Origin: Arthrobacter sp. SLBN-122
Lineage (GTDB): Bacteria > Actinomycetota > Actinomycetes > Actinomycetales > Micrococcaceae
DNA: 64,000 nt
Reading direction: 5' to 3'
Assembly (NCBI RefSeq): GCF_006715165.1
Contig: NZ_VFMS01000001.1
Coordinates: 620,001 to 684,000, forward strand
Both the position numbers and the translations under genes were made by a program. Of the stretch, positions 43,480 through 51,093 are shown one piece after another (positions within the stretch are counted from its first letter, which is position 1; each line of letters opens with the position of its first letter). The notes beneath the pieces are model-generated. The model worked only from the letters and a program-made list of their open reading frames with translations. It was not told the origin of the DNA and searched no databases.

Positions 43480-44375
43480 TCCTCCTGGTCGGGGCCACGG
43501 GTGACCTGGGTGGCCGGGTGGCCCGGCTGCTGCGTGAATCCAGACAGGATGTCCGCTGCCTGGTCCGGCCCAGCACCGACGATTCATCGCTCCGTGCGAT
43601 CGGCGCGGAAGTTGTGCGCGGAGATCTCACTGAACCTGCCACACTTCCGCCCGCATGCGAGGGCGTCGAAACGGTGATTGCCACGGCAACAGCAATCACC
43701 CGCCGGTTTGCGGGGACCAGCTCCGCCACCATTCGGGACGTCGACCAGGTGGGCATGGGCCATCTTGTCGATGCCGCGGAGGCCGCCGGCGTGCAACGCT
43801 TTGTCTACCTGTCCTTCCCGATCGGCAGCGCGAGCCTCCGGACCCCGCTGGAACAGGCCAAGCTCGCCATTGAGCGGCGCCTGGCCAACTCGCCCATGCG
43901 GGCCGTGGTGGTCCGCTCCGACGGCTTGCAGGAGATCCAACTCAGCCGCGCCGCACGGTTCGACCTCGCAGCGGGAAAGGCAGCCGTCATCGGCAGGGGC
44001 GATAACCCCCGTCGGCTGGTGTCCACTGAGGATATTGCCGCCCTCCTCTCCGCTGTGGCGGTGGAGCCGGATCCGCCGGCTGAGATCGACGTGGGCGGAC
44101 CTGAGCCGTTGACCAAGAAAGAGATCATTGGGCTGGCAGGAGAACTGGCCCACCACCGCATGAAAGTGCAGCGCATGCCGCGCCCCGTGGCGCGGCTGGC
44201 CACCCTCATGTTGAAAAGCAGAAACGACGCCATGGCTTCTGCGCTGGGGGCCGGGCTGTCCTCAGATATCGAGGAGGCCACCTGGGACGACAAGCCCCTC
44301 CGCCAGCGGGGGATCAAGCCAAAGTCCGTCAGCGACTTCCTGAAGGAGCAGGCGCAGGCATTGGCCGGCCGCTGA
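43476..44375 (+). CDS. NmrA-like NAD(P)-dependent oxidoreductase
   Basis: 299 residues from ATG 43476 (MILLVGATGDLGGRVARLLR), which carries the G-A-T-G-D-L-G-G dinucleotide loop at the very start; the frame runs further upstream but only inside the preceding gene. Further motifs are CLVRPSTDD (NADP), GAEVVRGDLTEP and YLSFPIGSASLRTPLEQAKL. An atypical SDR that may reduce quinones or related compounds. Coupled to the SnoaL-like gene by a 4-base overlap (ATGA). Confidence 0.87.
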   Translation: MILLVGATGDLGGRVARLLRESRQDVRCLVRPSTDDSSLRAIGAEVVRGDLTEPATLPPACEGVETVIATATAITRRFAGTSSATIRDVDQVGMGHLVDAAEAAGVQRFVYLSFPIGSASLRTPLEQAKLAIERRLANSPMRAVVVRSDGLQEIQLSRAARFDLAAGKAAVIGRGDNPRRLVSTEDIAALLSAVAVEPDPPAEIDVGGPEPLTKKEIIGLAGELAHHRMKVQRMPRPVARLATLMLKSRNDAMASALGAGLSSDIEEATWDDKPLRQRGIKPKSVSDFLKEQAQALAGR

Positions 44376-44383
44376 CGGCGCGC

Positions 44384-45172
44384 TCACGCCCGACGGGACA
44401 CCAGGGACTGCTGCCCCAGGGTCCAGAGGTTCGAGACCGCCCAGTAGACCAGGACGCCGATGGGGAAGAAGATCCCGCCCACGCCGAAAATCAACGGCAG
44501 CACATAGAGGAGGATCCGCTGCTGGCGCATCAGCGGGCTGTCAGGATCCTGCCCGGCCATGGTCCGCGCCGCCACAAGTTTCTGGGTCAGTAACTGGCTG
44601 GCGATCATCACCAGGATCATGACGACGGCGAGCACGGCCACTGCGGCCGGCTCGCCGCCGCCGTGCAGCAGGGAAGCTGACAGCGGCGCCCCGAAGATGC
44701 TGGACGAGTCGAACTGGACCACCTGGTCGTGGCCCATCACCCCGATGCCTTCACCCTGGCGGGATGCATTGGAAATTCCTGACAGCACCTGGAAAAGCGC
44801 CAGGAAAAACGGCGCCTGGATCAACAGTGGCAGGCACGCCGAGAACGGGTTGGTGCCGTGTTTTTTGTACAGGGCCATCTGCTCCTGGGCCATGGCCTGC
44901 CGCGATGCCTGGTCCGTCCTGCCCTTGTACCTGTCCTGGAGTTCCTTGAGGTCCGGCTGCAGGAGCCGCATCCTGCGCTGGGCCCGCACCTGGGCCAGGA
45001 ACACCGGGATCAGCGCCGCGCGGATGACCAGCACCAGCCCGATGATGGACAGCGTCCACGTCCATCCGCCCGCAGCCGGCATGCCCAGGGCACTCATCCC
45101 GTCGTGGAAAGCCACCATGATGGCGGACACCAGCCACCGGAACGGCTCCATTACCGCCGTGAAAAAGTCCAC
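44384..45172 (-). CDS. YidC/Oxa1-family membrane protein insertase
   Basis: 262 residues from GTG 45172 (VDFFTAVMEPFRWLVSAIMV), with GGGGGAT upstream. It inserts membrane proteins alone or with Sec. Helices: about 13-30, 38-62 (WTLSIIGLVLVIRAALIPVF with the conserved hydrophilic-groove Arg), 118-140 (NPFSACLPLLIQAPFFLALF), 180-200 and 225-250. The cytosolic hairpin is basic (LKELQDRYKGRTDQASRQAM). The usual rnpA-yidC-jag neighbourhood is absent, so this is probably an extra paralogue. It is convergent with the NmrA-like gene (8 bases apart). Confidence 0.88.
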   Translation of the reverse strand: MDFFTAVMEPFRWLVSAIMVAFHDGMSALGMPAAGGWTWTLSIIGLVLVIRAALIPVFLAQVRAQRRMRLLQPDLKELQDRYKGRTDQASRQAMAQEQMALYKKHGTNPFSACLPLLIQAPFFLALFQVLSGISNASRQGEGIGVMGHDQVVQFDSSSIFGAPLSASLLHGGGEPAAVAVLAVVMILVMIASQLLTQKLVAARTMAGQDPDSPLMRQQRILLYVLPLIFGVGGIFFPIGVLVYWAVSNLWTLGQQSLVSRRA

Positions 45173-45357
45173 CGATCCCCCATCCGCACGTTGCTGCCAA
45201 GCTACTGCGCAATGGAGCACCCTGTCACGACTCACGTGTTCCTTTTCGCCCCCCGAATTACATTAGGACCCCCATATGTGCGCCGCGCAGGTGAATATCT
45301 GCAGCGAAGATGCTTTAGAGAGTCGATTCGGGCTCCCCCGGATCCGGGAAACAGGAA

Positions 45358-45388
45358 AGCCCCCGGATCCTTGCGGAATCCGGGGGCT
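45358..45388 (-). terminator. Terminator of the tRNA-Met transcript
   Basis: AGCCCCCGGAT and ATCCGGGGGCT form a perfect 11-bp stem with a 9-base loop; on the minus strand it is followed by a pyrimidine/T-rich stretch (TTTCCTGTTTCC). Confidence 0.75.
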
Positions 45389-45395
45389 TAGCCTG

Positions 45396-45469
45396 TAGCG
45401 GTGGGGAGGCTCGATCTCCCGACCTCACGATTATGAGTCGTGCGCTCTAACCAACTGAGCTACACCGCC
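45396..45469 (-). tRNA. tRNA-Met (CAT)
   Basis: 74 bases without encoded CCA. Acceptor stem GGCGGTG with CACCGCT, D-arm TAGCTCAGTTGGTTAGAGC, anticodon stem CACGA/TCGTG around loop CTCATAA, T-arm GGGAG/CTCCC. The anticodon is CAT. It lacks the initiator-tRNA features, so elongator Met is most likely; a lysidine-modified Ile tRNA cannot be excluded from sequence alone. Confidence 0.93.
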
Positions 45470-45476
45470 ACGAATG

Positions 45477-45526
45477 AGAAAAACCTGCGTCAAGCCGGTC
45501 AAACCGCCTTGACGCAGGCCCTCATT
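45477..45526 (-). other. Hairpin between the two tRNA genes
   Basis: CCTGCGTCAA and TTGACGCAGG form a 10-bp stem (about 45484-45518), flanked by a further AATGAG/CTCATT pair. It is probably a processing or terminator structure in a tRNA-Thr to tRNA-Met transcript. Confidence 0.5.
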
Positions 45527-45529
45527 CAG

Positions 45530-45601
45530 AGCCCCCCACCGGAATCGATCCGGTGACCTCGTTCTTACCAAGAACGCGCTCTACCACTGAGCTAGGGGGG
45601 C
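45530..45601 (-). tRNA. tRNA-Thr (GGT)
   Basis: 72 bases without encoded CCA. Acceptor GCCCCCC with GGGGGGC, D-arm TAGCTCAGTGGTAGAGC, anticodon stem GTTCT/AGAAC with loop containing GGT, T-arm ACCGG/CCGGT. It lies upstream of tRNA-Met on the same strand. Confidence 0.95.
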
Positions 45602-45654
45602 AACGAGTAAATACTCTACCGGAAGATTTCCGCACCAACAAATCGACGCCAAGA

Positions 45655-45708
45655 GCCCTTCCGGGGCCATCGCGATCGCGCTTTTGCGCGCCCCGGGAGG
45701 GCCTTTTT
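45655..45708 (+). terminator. Plus-strand terminator-like hairpin without a plus-strand gene
   Basis: GCCCTTCCGGGGC and GCCCCGGGAGGGC (one G-T pair) enclose a GC-rich loop that is itself self-complementary (CGCGATCGCG), followed by TTTTT on the plus strand. The 298 bases between tRNA-Thr and the helicase end contain no convincing gene. Confidence 0.6.
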
Positions 45709-45838
45709 CCTCGGAATTCCGCGGCTGGAGGGGCCGGTGCCAGCAGAGTGGACGACGGCGGCAAGCACCTTCCAAGGTCCCTTAGGCGCCGCGTCGGGGC
45801 AGGAATGTGGCCAGTCCCACACCTCTGCCGTTAAACGC

Positions 45839-45868
45839 CGATGGGCCGGCTCGAAAGCCGGCCCATCG
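45839..45868 (-). terminator. Terminator hairpin of the DEAD-box helicase gene
   Basis: CGATGGGCCGGCT and AGCCGGCCCATCG form a perfect 13-bp stem closed by a 4-base CGAA/TTCG loop, 31 bases after the helicase stop. The T-run beyond it is short (GTTTAA). Confidence 0.75.
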
Positions 45869-45899
45869 CCGTCGTCAATTCCTCAACGCGAGGGGTGGT

Positions 45900-48002
45900 T
45901 TACCACTTGCCCTTGCGGTTGAAGTCGCGGTGTCCGCTGTCGCCGCCGCTGCGGGGCTTGCGGGAGCCATCGCCGTGCCCGCCGAAGCGGGAGTCGCTGG
46001 CCTGGCCGCGGTCGCTGAAGGAACGCTCGCTGTACGAACGACCACCACGGTCAGCGGAGGACCGCTCGCCATCGTTCTTGCGGAATTCCTTCTTGAACCC
46101 GCCGTTGCCCTTGAAGTTGCCGCCACGCTCGCCGCCGCGGTTGCCCTGGTAGGCGCCACGGTCACCGGAGGGCTTGCGGCCGTTGTCCAGCTCGAGGTGG
46201 ATCAGCTCGCCGCCGATCCGGGTGCGGGACAGTGCACGCAGCTGCTCGGGGCTCAGGTCGGCCGGAAGCTCCACGAGGGAGTGGTCCGAGCGGATGTCGA
46301 TGCCGCCGATCTGCGCGGAGGAGATGCCGCCCTCGTTGGCAATGGCACCAACGATGGAGCCGGGCATGACGCGCTGGCGGCGGCCCACCGCGATGCGGTA
46401 GGTGGCGTTGCCCTCGGTCAGCGCACGGGTGGGTCCACGGGAGCCGAAGCCGTCCTTGGAGCGTTCGCGCTTCTGGAACTCGGGAGCAGCGGGCAGTTCC
46501 TTGACCAGCAGCGGCTGCCCGCCCTGGGCCATGACGGCCAGTGCCGCAGCGATTTCTGCTGCCGGCACCTTGTGCTCTTCCTCGTAGGAAGAGATCAGGT
46601 CGCGGAACATCGAGACGTCCTCGGACTCGAGGGTCTCGGTGATGCGCTCGGCGAACTTGCCCAGGCGCAGCGAGTTCACGGTCTCGGCGGTGGGCAGGTG
46701 CATCTGCTCCACCGGCTGGCGGGTGGCCTTTTCGATGGCGCGCAGCAGGTACTTCTCCCGCGGCGTCATGAACAGGATCGCCTCACCGCTGCGGCCCGCG
46801 CGGCCCGTGCGGCCGATACGGTGCACGTAGGACTCGGTGTCGTGCGGGATGTCGTAGTTGACCACGTGGCTGATGCGCTCCACGTCCAGGCCACGGGCGG
46901 CGACGTCGGTGGCCACAAGGATGTCGATCCGGCCTTCCTTCAGCGCGTCCACAGTGCGCTCACGCTGCTGCTGCGGGATGTCGCCGTTGATGGCGGCAGC
47001 CTGAAAACCGCGTGCCTTCAGCTTGTCAGCCAGGTCCTCGGTGGCCATCTTGGTGCGCACGAAGGCGATGACGCCGTCGAACTCTTCCACCTCGAGGATG
47101 CGGGTCATGGCGTCGAGCTTGTGCGGGCCCATGACCTGCAGGTACCGCTGGCGGGTGTTGGCGCCGGTGGTGGTCTTGGACTTGACGGAGATCTCGGCCG
47201 GGTTGTTCAGGTACTGCTTGGACATGCGGCGGATCTGGCTCGGCATGGTGGCCGAGAACAGCGCAACCTGGCGGTCCGACGGGGTCTGCTGGAAGATCTG
47301 CTCCACGTCTTCGGCGAAGCCCATGCGCAGCATTTCGTCAGCCTCGTCCAGCACCAGGTACTGGAGCTCTGACAGGTCCAGGGAACCCTTGGAGATGTGG
47401 TCGATCACGCGGCCGGGGGTACCGACAACCACCTGGGCGCCGCGGCGCAGGCCGGCGAGCTGGGGGCCGTAGGCGGAGCCGCCGTAGACGGGCAGCACGG
47501 TGAAGTCGTCGATGTGCTTGGCGTAGGAAGTGAATGCTTCCGCCACCTGGAGGGCAAGCTCACGGGTGGGGGCCAGGACCAGGGCCTGGGTCTTGCGGGA
47601 CGGGCCGTTGAGGTCGTGGAGCTCGGCCAGGCGGGACAGTGCCGGTACTGCGAATGCTGCAGTCTTACCGGTTCCGGTCTGGGCCAGGCCCACAACGTCG
47701 CGGCCTTCGAGCAGCAGCGGGATGGTGGCTGCCTGGATGGGGGACGGCTTTTCGTAGCCGACATCCTGCAGGGCAGCCAGGACACGGCCGTCGATGCCGA
47801 GATCGGCGAAGCGCACGCCGTCTTCTTCGTCCTCGTCAGCCTTGAGTGCCGGGGCTTCTTCGGCCTTCGCTGCGGCATCGGCCGGAGCGGCTTCGGGAGC
47901 TTCAGCGGTTACGCCGTCGGCCTCTGCTGCGGGGGCAGCGGGCTCGGTGAATTCGATGCCGGCGGTTGCTTCGGTGGTGGTTTCGTTCTGATTTTCGGGC
48001 AT
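45900..48002 (-). CDS. deaD: DEAD-box RNA helicase (CsdA/DeaD type)
   Basis: 700 residues from ATG 48002 (MPENQNETTTEATAG), with GAGGAAT upstream. An acidic Ala/Glu-rich leader occupies residues 1-62, then the helicase core: Q motif around Gln90, Walker A AQTGTGKT (107-114), PTRELA, TPGR, DEAD (219-222), FSATMP, ATDVAARGLD and HRIGRTGRAG. A DbpA-type RNA-binding domain follows (RQRVMPGSIVGAIANEGGIS), then a long Arg/Gly/Asn-rich disordered tail ending RDFNRKGKW. It unwinds structured RNA during ribosome assembly and in the cold. The long leader upstream suggests post-transcriptional control. Confidence 0.95.
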   Translation of the reverse strand: MPENQNETTTEATAGIEFTEPAAPAAEADGVTAEAPEAAPADAAAKAEEAPALKADEDEEDGVRFADLGIDGRVLAALQDVGYEKPSPIQAATIPLLLEGRDVVGLAQTGTGKTAAFAVPALSRLAELHDLNGPSRKTQALVLAPTRELALQVAEAFTSYAKHIDDFTVLPVYGGSAYGPQLAGLRRGAQVVVGTPGRVIDHISKGSLDLSELQYLVLDEADEMLRMGFAEDVEQIFQQTPSDRQVALFSATMPSQIRRMSKQYLNNPAEISVKSKTTTGANTRQRYLQVMGPHKLDAMTRILEVEEFDGVIAFVRTKMATEDLADKLKARGFQAAAINGDIPQQQRERTVDALKEGRIDILVATDVAARGLDVERISHVVNYDIPHDTESYVHRIGRTGRAGRSGEAILFMTPREKYLLRAIEKATRQPVEQMHLPTAETVNSLRLGKFAERITETLESEDVSMFRDLISSYEEEHKVPAAEIAAALAVMAQGGQPLLVKELPAAPEFQKRERSKDGFGSRGPTRALTEGNATYRIAVGRRQRVMPGSIVGAIANEGGISSAQIGGIDIRSDHSLVELPADLSPEQLRALSRTRIGGELIHLELDNGRKPSGDRGAYQGNRGGERGGNFKGNGGFKKEFRKNDGERSSADRGGRSYSERSFSDRGQASDSRFGGHGDGSRKPRSGGDSGHRDFNRKGKW

Positions 48003-48397
48003 AGGGAGATATTCCTCATCCATAGGGGGCCAGGCGGCACTACCCGAGGTGAGCGGAGCCGCAGTACGCGTGCCGATGATGCCGGGCAAACGTTGACCGG
48101 CCGGTCACAGAAGTCCGGCGCTTTCGCAATCCCGTGGCAGGACTTCGCGCTGCATCTCTTGGCTGCTATCCCAGCAGTCTGTACAGCGTTTTCTTTAGCC
48201 GGCTCTCCCTATGAAAATGCCCGCATCGCTTGCGCGGGCCCCAACACTTGCCAGTCCTGCCTCAAAAATTGGGCAGGAATAAGGGATTTCCGGAGTGGGG
48301 GATGTTTCAAGTGTAAGGGATGGACGCCAGTGACCGCCAATTCAGGGTCCGACGGCGGCGGTGAGCTTGCGCACACAACCCGCCCAGGGCGGGGGTG
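48003..48397 (-). promoter_or_regulatory. Long leader of the DEAD-box helicase gene
   Basis: A gap of 395 bases without a convincing gene. On the minus strand it holds GCCCGC/GCGGGC with a 9-base loop followed by ATTTT (48215-48239), which could act as an attenuator, and a small CTGCTG/CAGCAG hairpin around 48160-48175. Cold-shock helicase genes often have long regulated leaders; no known RNA family is recognised. Confidence 0.4.
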
Positions 48398-49051
48398 CTA
48401 CTGCCCCAGCCGACGCAGCAGCACCTCGAACTTGGTGTGGTATTCGTCCTGGAGCCTGATCTCGCCGTCGGCCTCTGCACGGCGGAGGGCCTCGATGACC
48501 TCCGCGTCCGGCGCGCTGAACCATCTGCCGATGGTGACGCCGTGCCGCGGCACGAACGTCCGTTCGATGGTGTCGCCGGCCCCGATGCTGCCGGTGCGGA
48601 TGACGCGCAGGTACGTCCCCACCCGCCCCTCGTCGGTGAACCGCTTCACCCACTGCGGCTCCTTCATGCGGCGCTGGAACGTGGCGCAGGGGGTGCGTGG
48701 GGAGGTGACTTCGAGTTCGACGCCGGTCCCCACCTTCCAGCGTTCCCCGATGACGGCGTGGGTGGCTTCGATGCCGGACACCCGCAAGTTCTCGCCGAAG
48801 GAGCCCGGCGGCAGTTCCCGTCCCAGGGTCCCGGCCCAGAAGTCGGCGTCGGCCTGGGAGTAGGCGTAGACGGCCTGGTCCTCCCCGCCGTGGTGCGCCC
48901 TGTTTGCCTGGATGTCGCCGCGCAGGCCCAGCTTGTGGACCTTCACGGGCCCCTTTGCCGGGCGCTTGTCGATGGCCGTGACGCCAACGTTCCCCTGGTC
49001 CCCGATCAATTGGTGGACACGGCAGACGGCGAGGACAGAACCTGATTCCAT
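48398..49051 (-). CDS. MOSC-domain protein
   Basis: A 217-residue single-domain MOSC protein (YiiM-like). These carry out or assist molybdenum-cofactor sulfur chemistry, or reduce N-hydroxylated compounds with molybdenum cofactor. Motifs: GLRGDIQANRAHHGGEDQAV (the G-D-x-x-x-x-x-x-H-H-G-G-x-x-x-A-V signature), ELPPGSFGENLRVSG, and the conserved Cys in SPRTPCATFQRRM. The start is defined by a TAGACT box 6 bases upstream of the ATG. Its presence with a molybdenum nitrate reductase 10 kb away is suggestive, no more. Confidence 0.92.
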   Translation of the reverse strand: MESGSVLAVCRVHQLIGDQGNVGVTAIDKRPAKGPVKVHKLGLRGDIQANRAHHGGEDQAVYAYSQADADFWAGTLGRELPPGSFGENLRVSGIEATHAVIGERWKVGTGVELEVTSPRTPCATFQRRMKEPQWVKRFTDEGRVGTYLRVIRTGSIGAGDTIERTFVPRHGVTIGRWFSAPDAEVIEALRRAEADGEIRLQDEYHTKFEVLLRRLGQ

Positions 49052-49057
49052 GGCATC

Positions 49058-49063
49058 AGTCTA
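49058..49063 (-). promoter_or_regulatory. -10 box TAGACT of a leaderless promoter
   Basis: On the minus strand TAGACT ends 6 bases before the MOSC-gene ATG (GATGCC between). Confidence 0.6.
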
Positions 49064-49229
49064 GGGTTCTCTCCTGCCGCCGCCCGGTGATGCTGCCATG
49101 GGCACTTCTCCCCCGCCTTCGAGCGCGGTTCTACTCGCAGCCGGCCGGCGCAGGGATTACGCTGATCCGAGGATTGCAATGGGGGTGCAGCGCTGTGCCC
49201 AATTCACGTGGACAACTGAAGGGGACGCT

Positions 49230-49865
49230 GTGGATTCAAACACCATGGACCCGAACGAGGACCCCAACAAAGCGCAGGACAAAGGGCCGGGCGGAGCCTC
49301 CGGGCAGGAGCCTCCGGAATCCGGCGCGGGCACCACCGCCAAGCCTCCGCCCTGGCAGGTCCCCAAGCCGGACCTGCGCCCCGAGCTTCTCAATGAACCC
49401 GTCACCCCTGTGGACCCGTTCGCACGGGAGCGGGAAAAACAGCTGAACGAGGCGGCCGCCCGGAAGAAGCGTTCCCAGCGGCGCACGGTGGTGGTGGGCC
49501 TGGGCGTGACGGCACTCCTGGCCGGAACCATCACGGCGGTGGTGGCCAGCAATGAGGACGACCCCGAATACGCACAGGTGTGCTTCAACGACGAAACCGG
49601 CGAGCGCGTGGAGGACAGGAACTGCGACAGTTCGGCAGGGAGGGGTGGCGGGATCTACGCCTGGTATTTCTTCTCCCGTGGCGCCTATGTCCCGCCGATA
49701 GGGCAGAACCGGTCAACCGCGCCCAATTTCACCAGGACTGTTCCCAGCGGGGCCAAGGCCTCCACCGGCTACAGCAGCCAGGGCGGCACTGTCAGCCGCG
49801 GAGGTTTCGGCTCCAGCGCCAAGAGCGGCTCAAGTGGTGGCGGCGGCAAGGTTTCGGGAGGCTGA
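49230..49865 (+). CDS. DUF1190-like (YgiB/YjfM-type) membrane-anchored protein
   Basis: 211 residues from GTG 49230 (VDSNTMDPNEDPNKAQDK), with GAAGGGGA 5 bases upstream; earlier in-frame starts lack a ribosome site. A proline-rich cytosolic part (1-80), a basic stretch RKKRSQRR, one membrane helix (about 88-107, VVVGLGVTALLAGTITAVVA), and an outer part with two Cys (VCFNDETGERVEDRNCDSS) and a Gly/Ser-rich end (SRGGFGSSAKSGSSGGG). The two-Cys segment and final R-G-G-F-G-S-S match YgiB/YjfM (DUF1190), which in enterobacteria sits next to the YgiC/YjfC ligase, as here. Confidence 0.72.
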   Translation: MDSNTMDPNEDPNKAQDKGPGGASGQEPPESGAGTTAKPPPWQVPKPDLRPELLNEPVTPVDPFAREREKQLNEAAARKKRSQRRTVVVGLGVTALLAGTITAVVASNEDDPEYAQVCFNDETGERVEDRNCDSSAGRGGGIYAWYFFSRGAYVPPIGQNRSTAPNFTRTVPSGAKASTGYSSQGGTVSRGGFGSSAKSGSSGGGGKVSGG

Positions 49866-49868
49866 CGG

Positions 49869-51080
49869 ATGAAGAGGATGTTGTCCGAGCCCCGTCCCGG
49901 CTGGAAGCAGAAGATCGAAGAGCAGGGCCTGGTATTTTCCACCACCACCATGGATGACGGGCGCCGGATCGAGTACTGGAACGAATCCGCGTACTACGAA
50001 TTCACCATGGACGAGGTGGAGACCCTTGAGGTGGTGGCCGAAGACATGCACCGGATGTGCCTGGAGGCCGCGAAATTCCTGGCCACCGGCGCCATGGGCA
50101 GCATCGGCATTGGCCCGCAGGCCCTGGAACTGGCGGCTGACTCGCTGCAGGCCGGCGACGTGGATGTGTACGGCCGGTTCGACTTCATCTATGACGGCCG
50201 GGGCGGTCCGGCCAAGATGCTCGAATACAACGCCGACACCCCCACCGGACTCATCGAGGCCGCCGTCGCCCAATGGTTCTGGCTGCAGGACGTCCACCCG
50301 GAGAAGGATCAATGGAACGGCATCCATGAAGCCCTGATCCGGCAGTGGAAGAAGTTCCAGTACCGCACCGGCATGAGCACCCTCCACGTTGCCCATTCGG
50401 AGGTGGAGGAATCAGGCGAGGACTGGATGACCGCGGCCTACATGCGCGACGTCGCCAGCCAGGCCGGGTGGACCACCATTGGGATCAATATGTCCGATAT
50501 CGGCTGGGACCCCAACCTGAACCGCTTCGTGGACCTGGATAACTTTCTGATCAGCACCATCTTCAAGCTCTACCCTTGGGAGCTGATGATGAGGGAGGAA
50601 TTCGGGCCCCGCCTCCTGGAGCGGGCGCACAACCCCCGCTGGGTGGAGCCTGCCTGGAAGATGCTGCTCTCCAACAAGGCCCTGCTCGCCGCCCTGTGGC
50701 ACCTCTACCCCAACCATCCCAACCTGCTGCCTGCCTACCTCACCGATCCGGGGCCGCTGAAGGAATGGGTGGCCAAGCCCCTCCACGGCCGCGAAGGCGA
50801 CAACATCCGGATCCATGCGGGTGGAATCAGCTTGGAACAGCCCGGCGGCTATGGCCGTGAGGGCTGGTGCTACCAGCAGTACCACCCACTGCCGGACTTC
50901 GACGGCAACCACCCCGTCCTGGGCCTGTGGGTGGTGGACGGCGAGTCCGTGGGCTGCGGCATCCGGGAATCGGACGGGCCGGTCACCGACTACTTCTGCC
51001 GCTTCGTCCCCAACACCATTGACGCGCCGGCGCCGCTTTCCGCGGTGACCGATACCACCAAGGCAGGAATCGTTCTATGA
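49869..51080 (+). CDS. Glutathionylspermidine-synthase-like ATP-grasp ligase (YgiC-like)
   Basis: A 403-residue protein with the ATP-grasp domain of the glutathionylspermidine synthase C-terminal family, without the amidase half of E. coli Gss. Seen: EYWNESAYYEFTMDEVETLE, GRFDFIYDGRGGPAKMLEYN, ADTPTGLIEAAVAQWFWLQD, DLDNFLISTIFKLYPWELMM and LLSNKALLAALWHLYPNHPN, all characteristic of YgiC/YjfC. These relatives are proposed to form an amide between a peptide and an amine; substrate unknown. It starts 3 bases after the DUF1190-like gene and precedes an amino-acid permease gene by 13 bases. Confidence 0.88.
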   Translation: MKRMLSEPRPGWKQKIEEQGLVFSTTTMDDGRRIEYWNESAYYEFTMDEVETLEVVAEDMHRMCLEAAKFLATGAMGSIGIGPQALELAADSLQAGDVDVYGRFDFIYDGRGGPAKMLEYNADTPTGLIEAAVAQWFWLQDVHPEKDQWNGIHEALIRQWKKFQYRTGMSTLHVAHSEVEESGEDWMTAAYMRDVASQAGWTTIGINMSDIGWDPNLNRFVDLDNFLISTIFKLYPWELMMREEFGPRLLERAHNPRWVEPAWKMLLSNKALLAALWHLYPNHPNLLPAYLTDPGPLKEWVAKPLHGREGDNIRIHAGGISLEQPGGYGREGWCYQQYHPLPDFDGNHPVLGLWVVDGESVGCGIRESDGPVTDYFCRFVPNTIDAPAPLSAVTDTTKAGIVL

Positions 51081-51093
51081 AACCGGTGACAGC

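Noticed and set aside
45807..47372. A 521-codon plus-strand frame opposite the DEAD-box helicase.
   Set aside because: Antisense shadow rich in Leu/Gly/Ala; all helicase motifs are on the minus strand.
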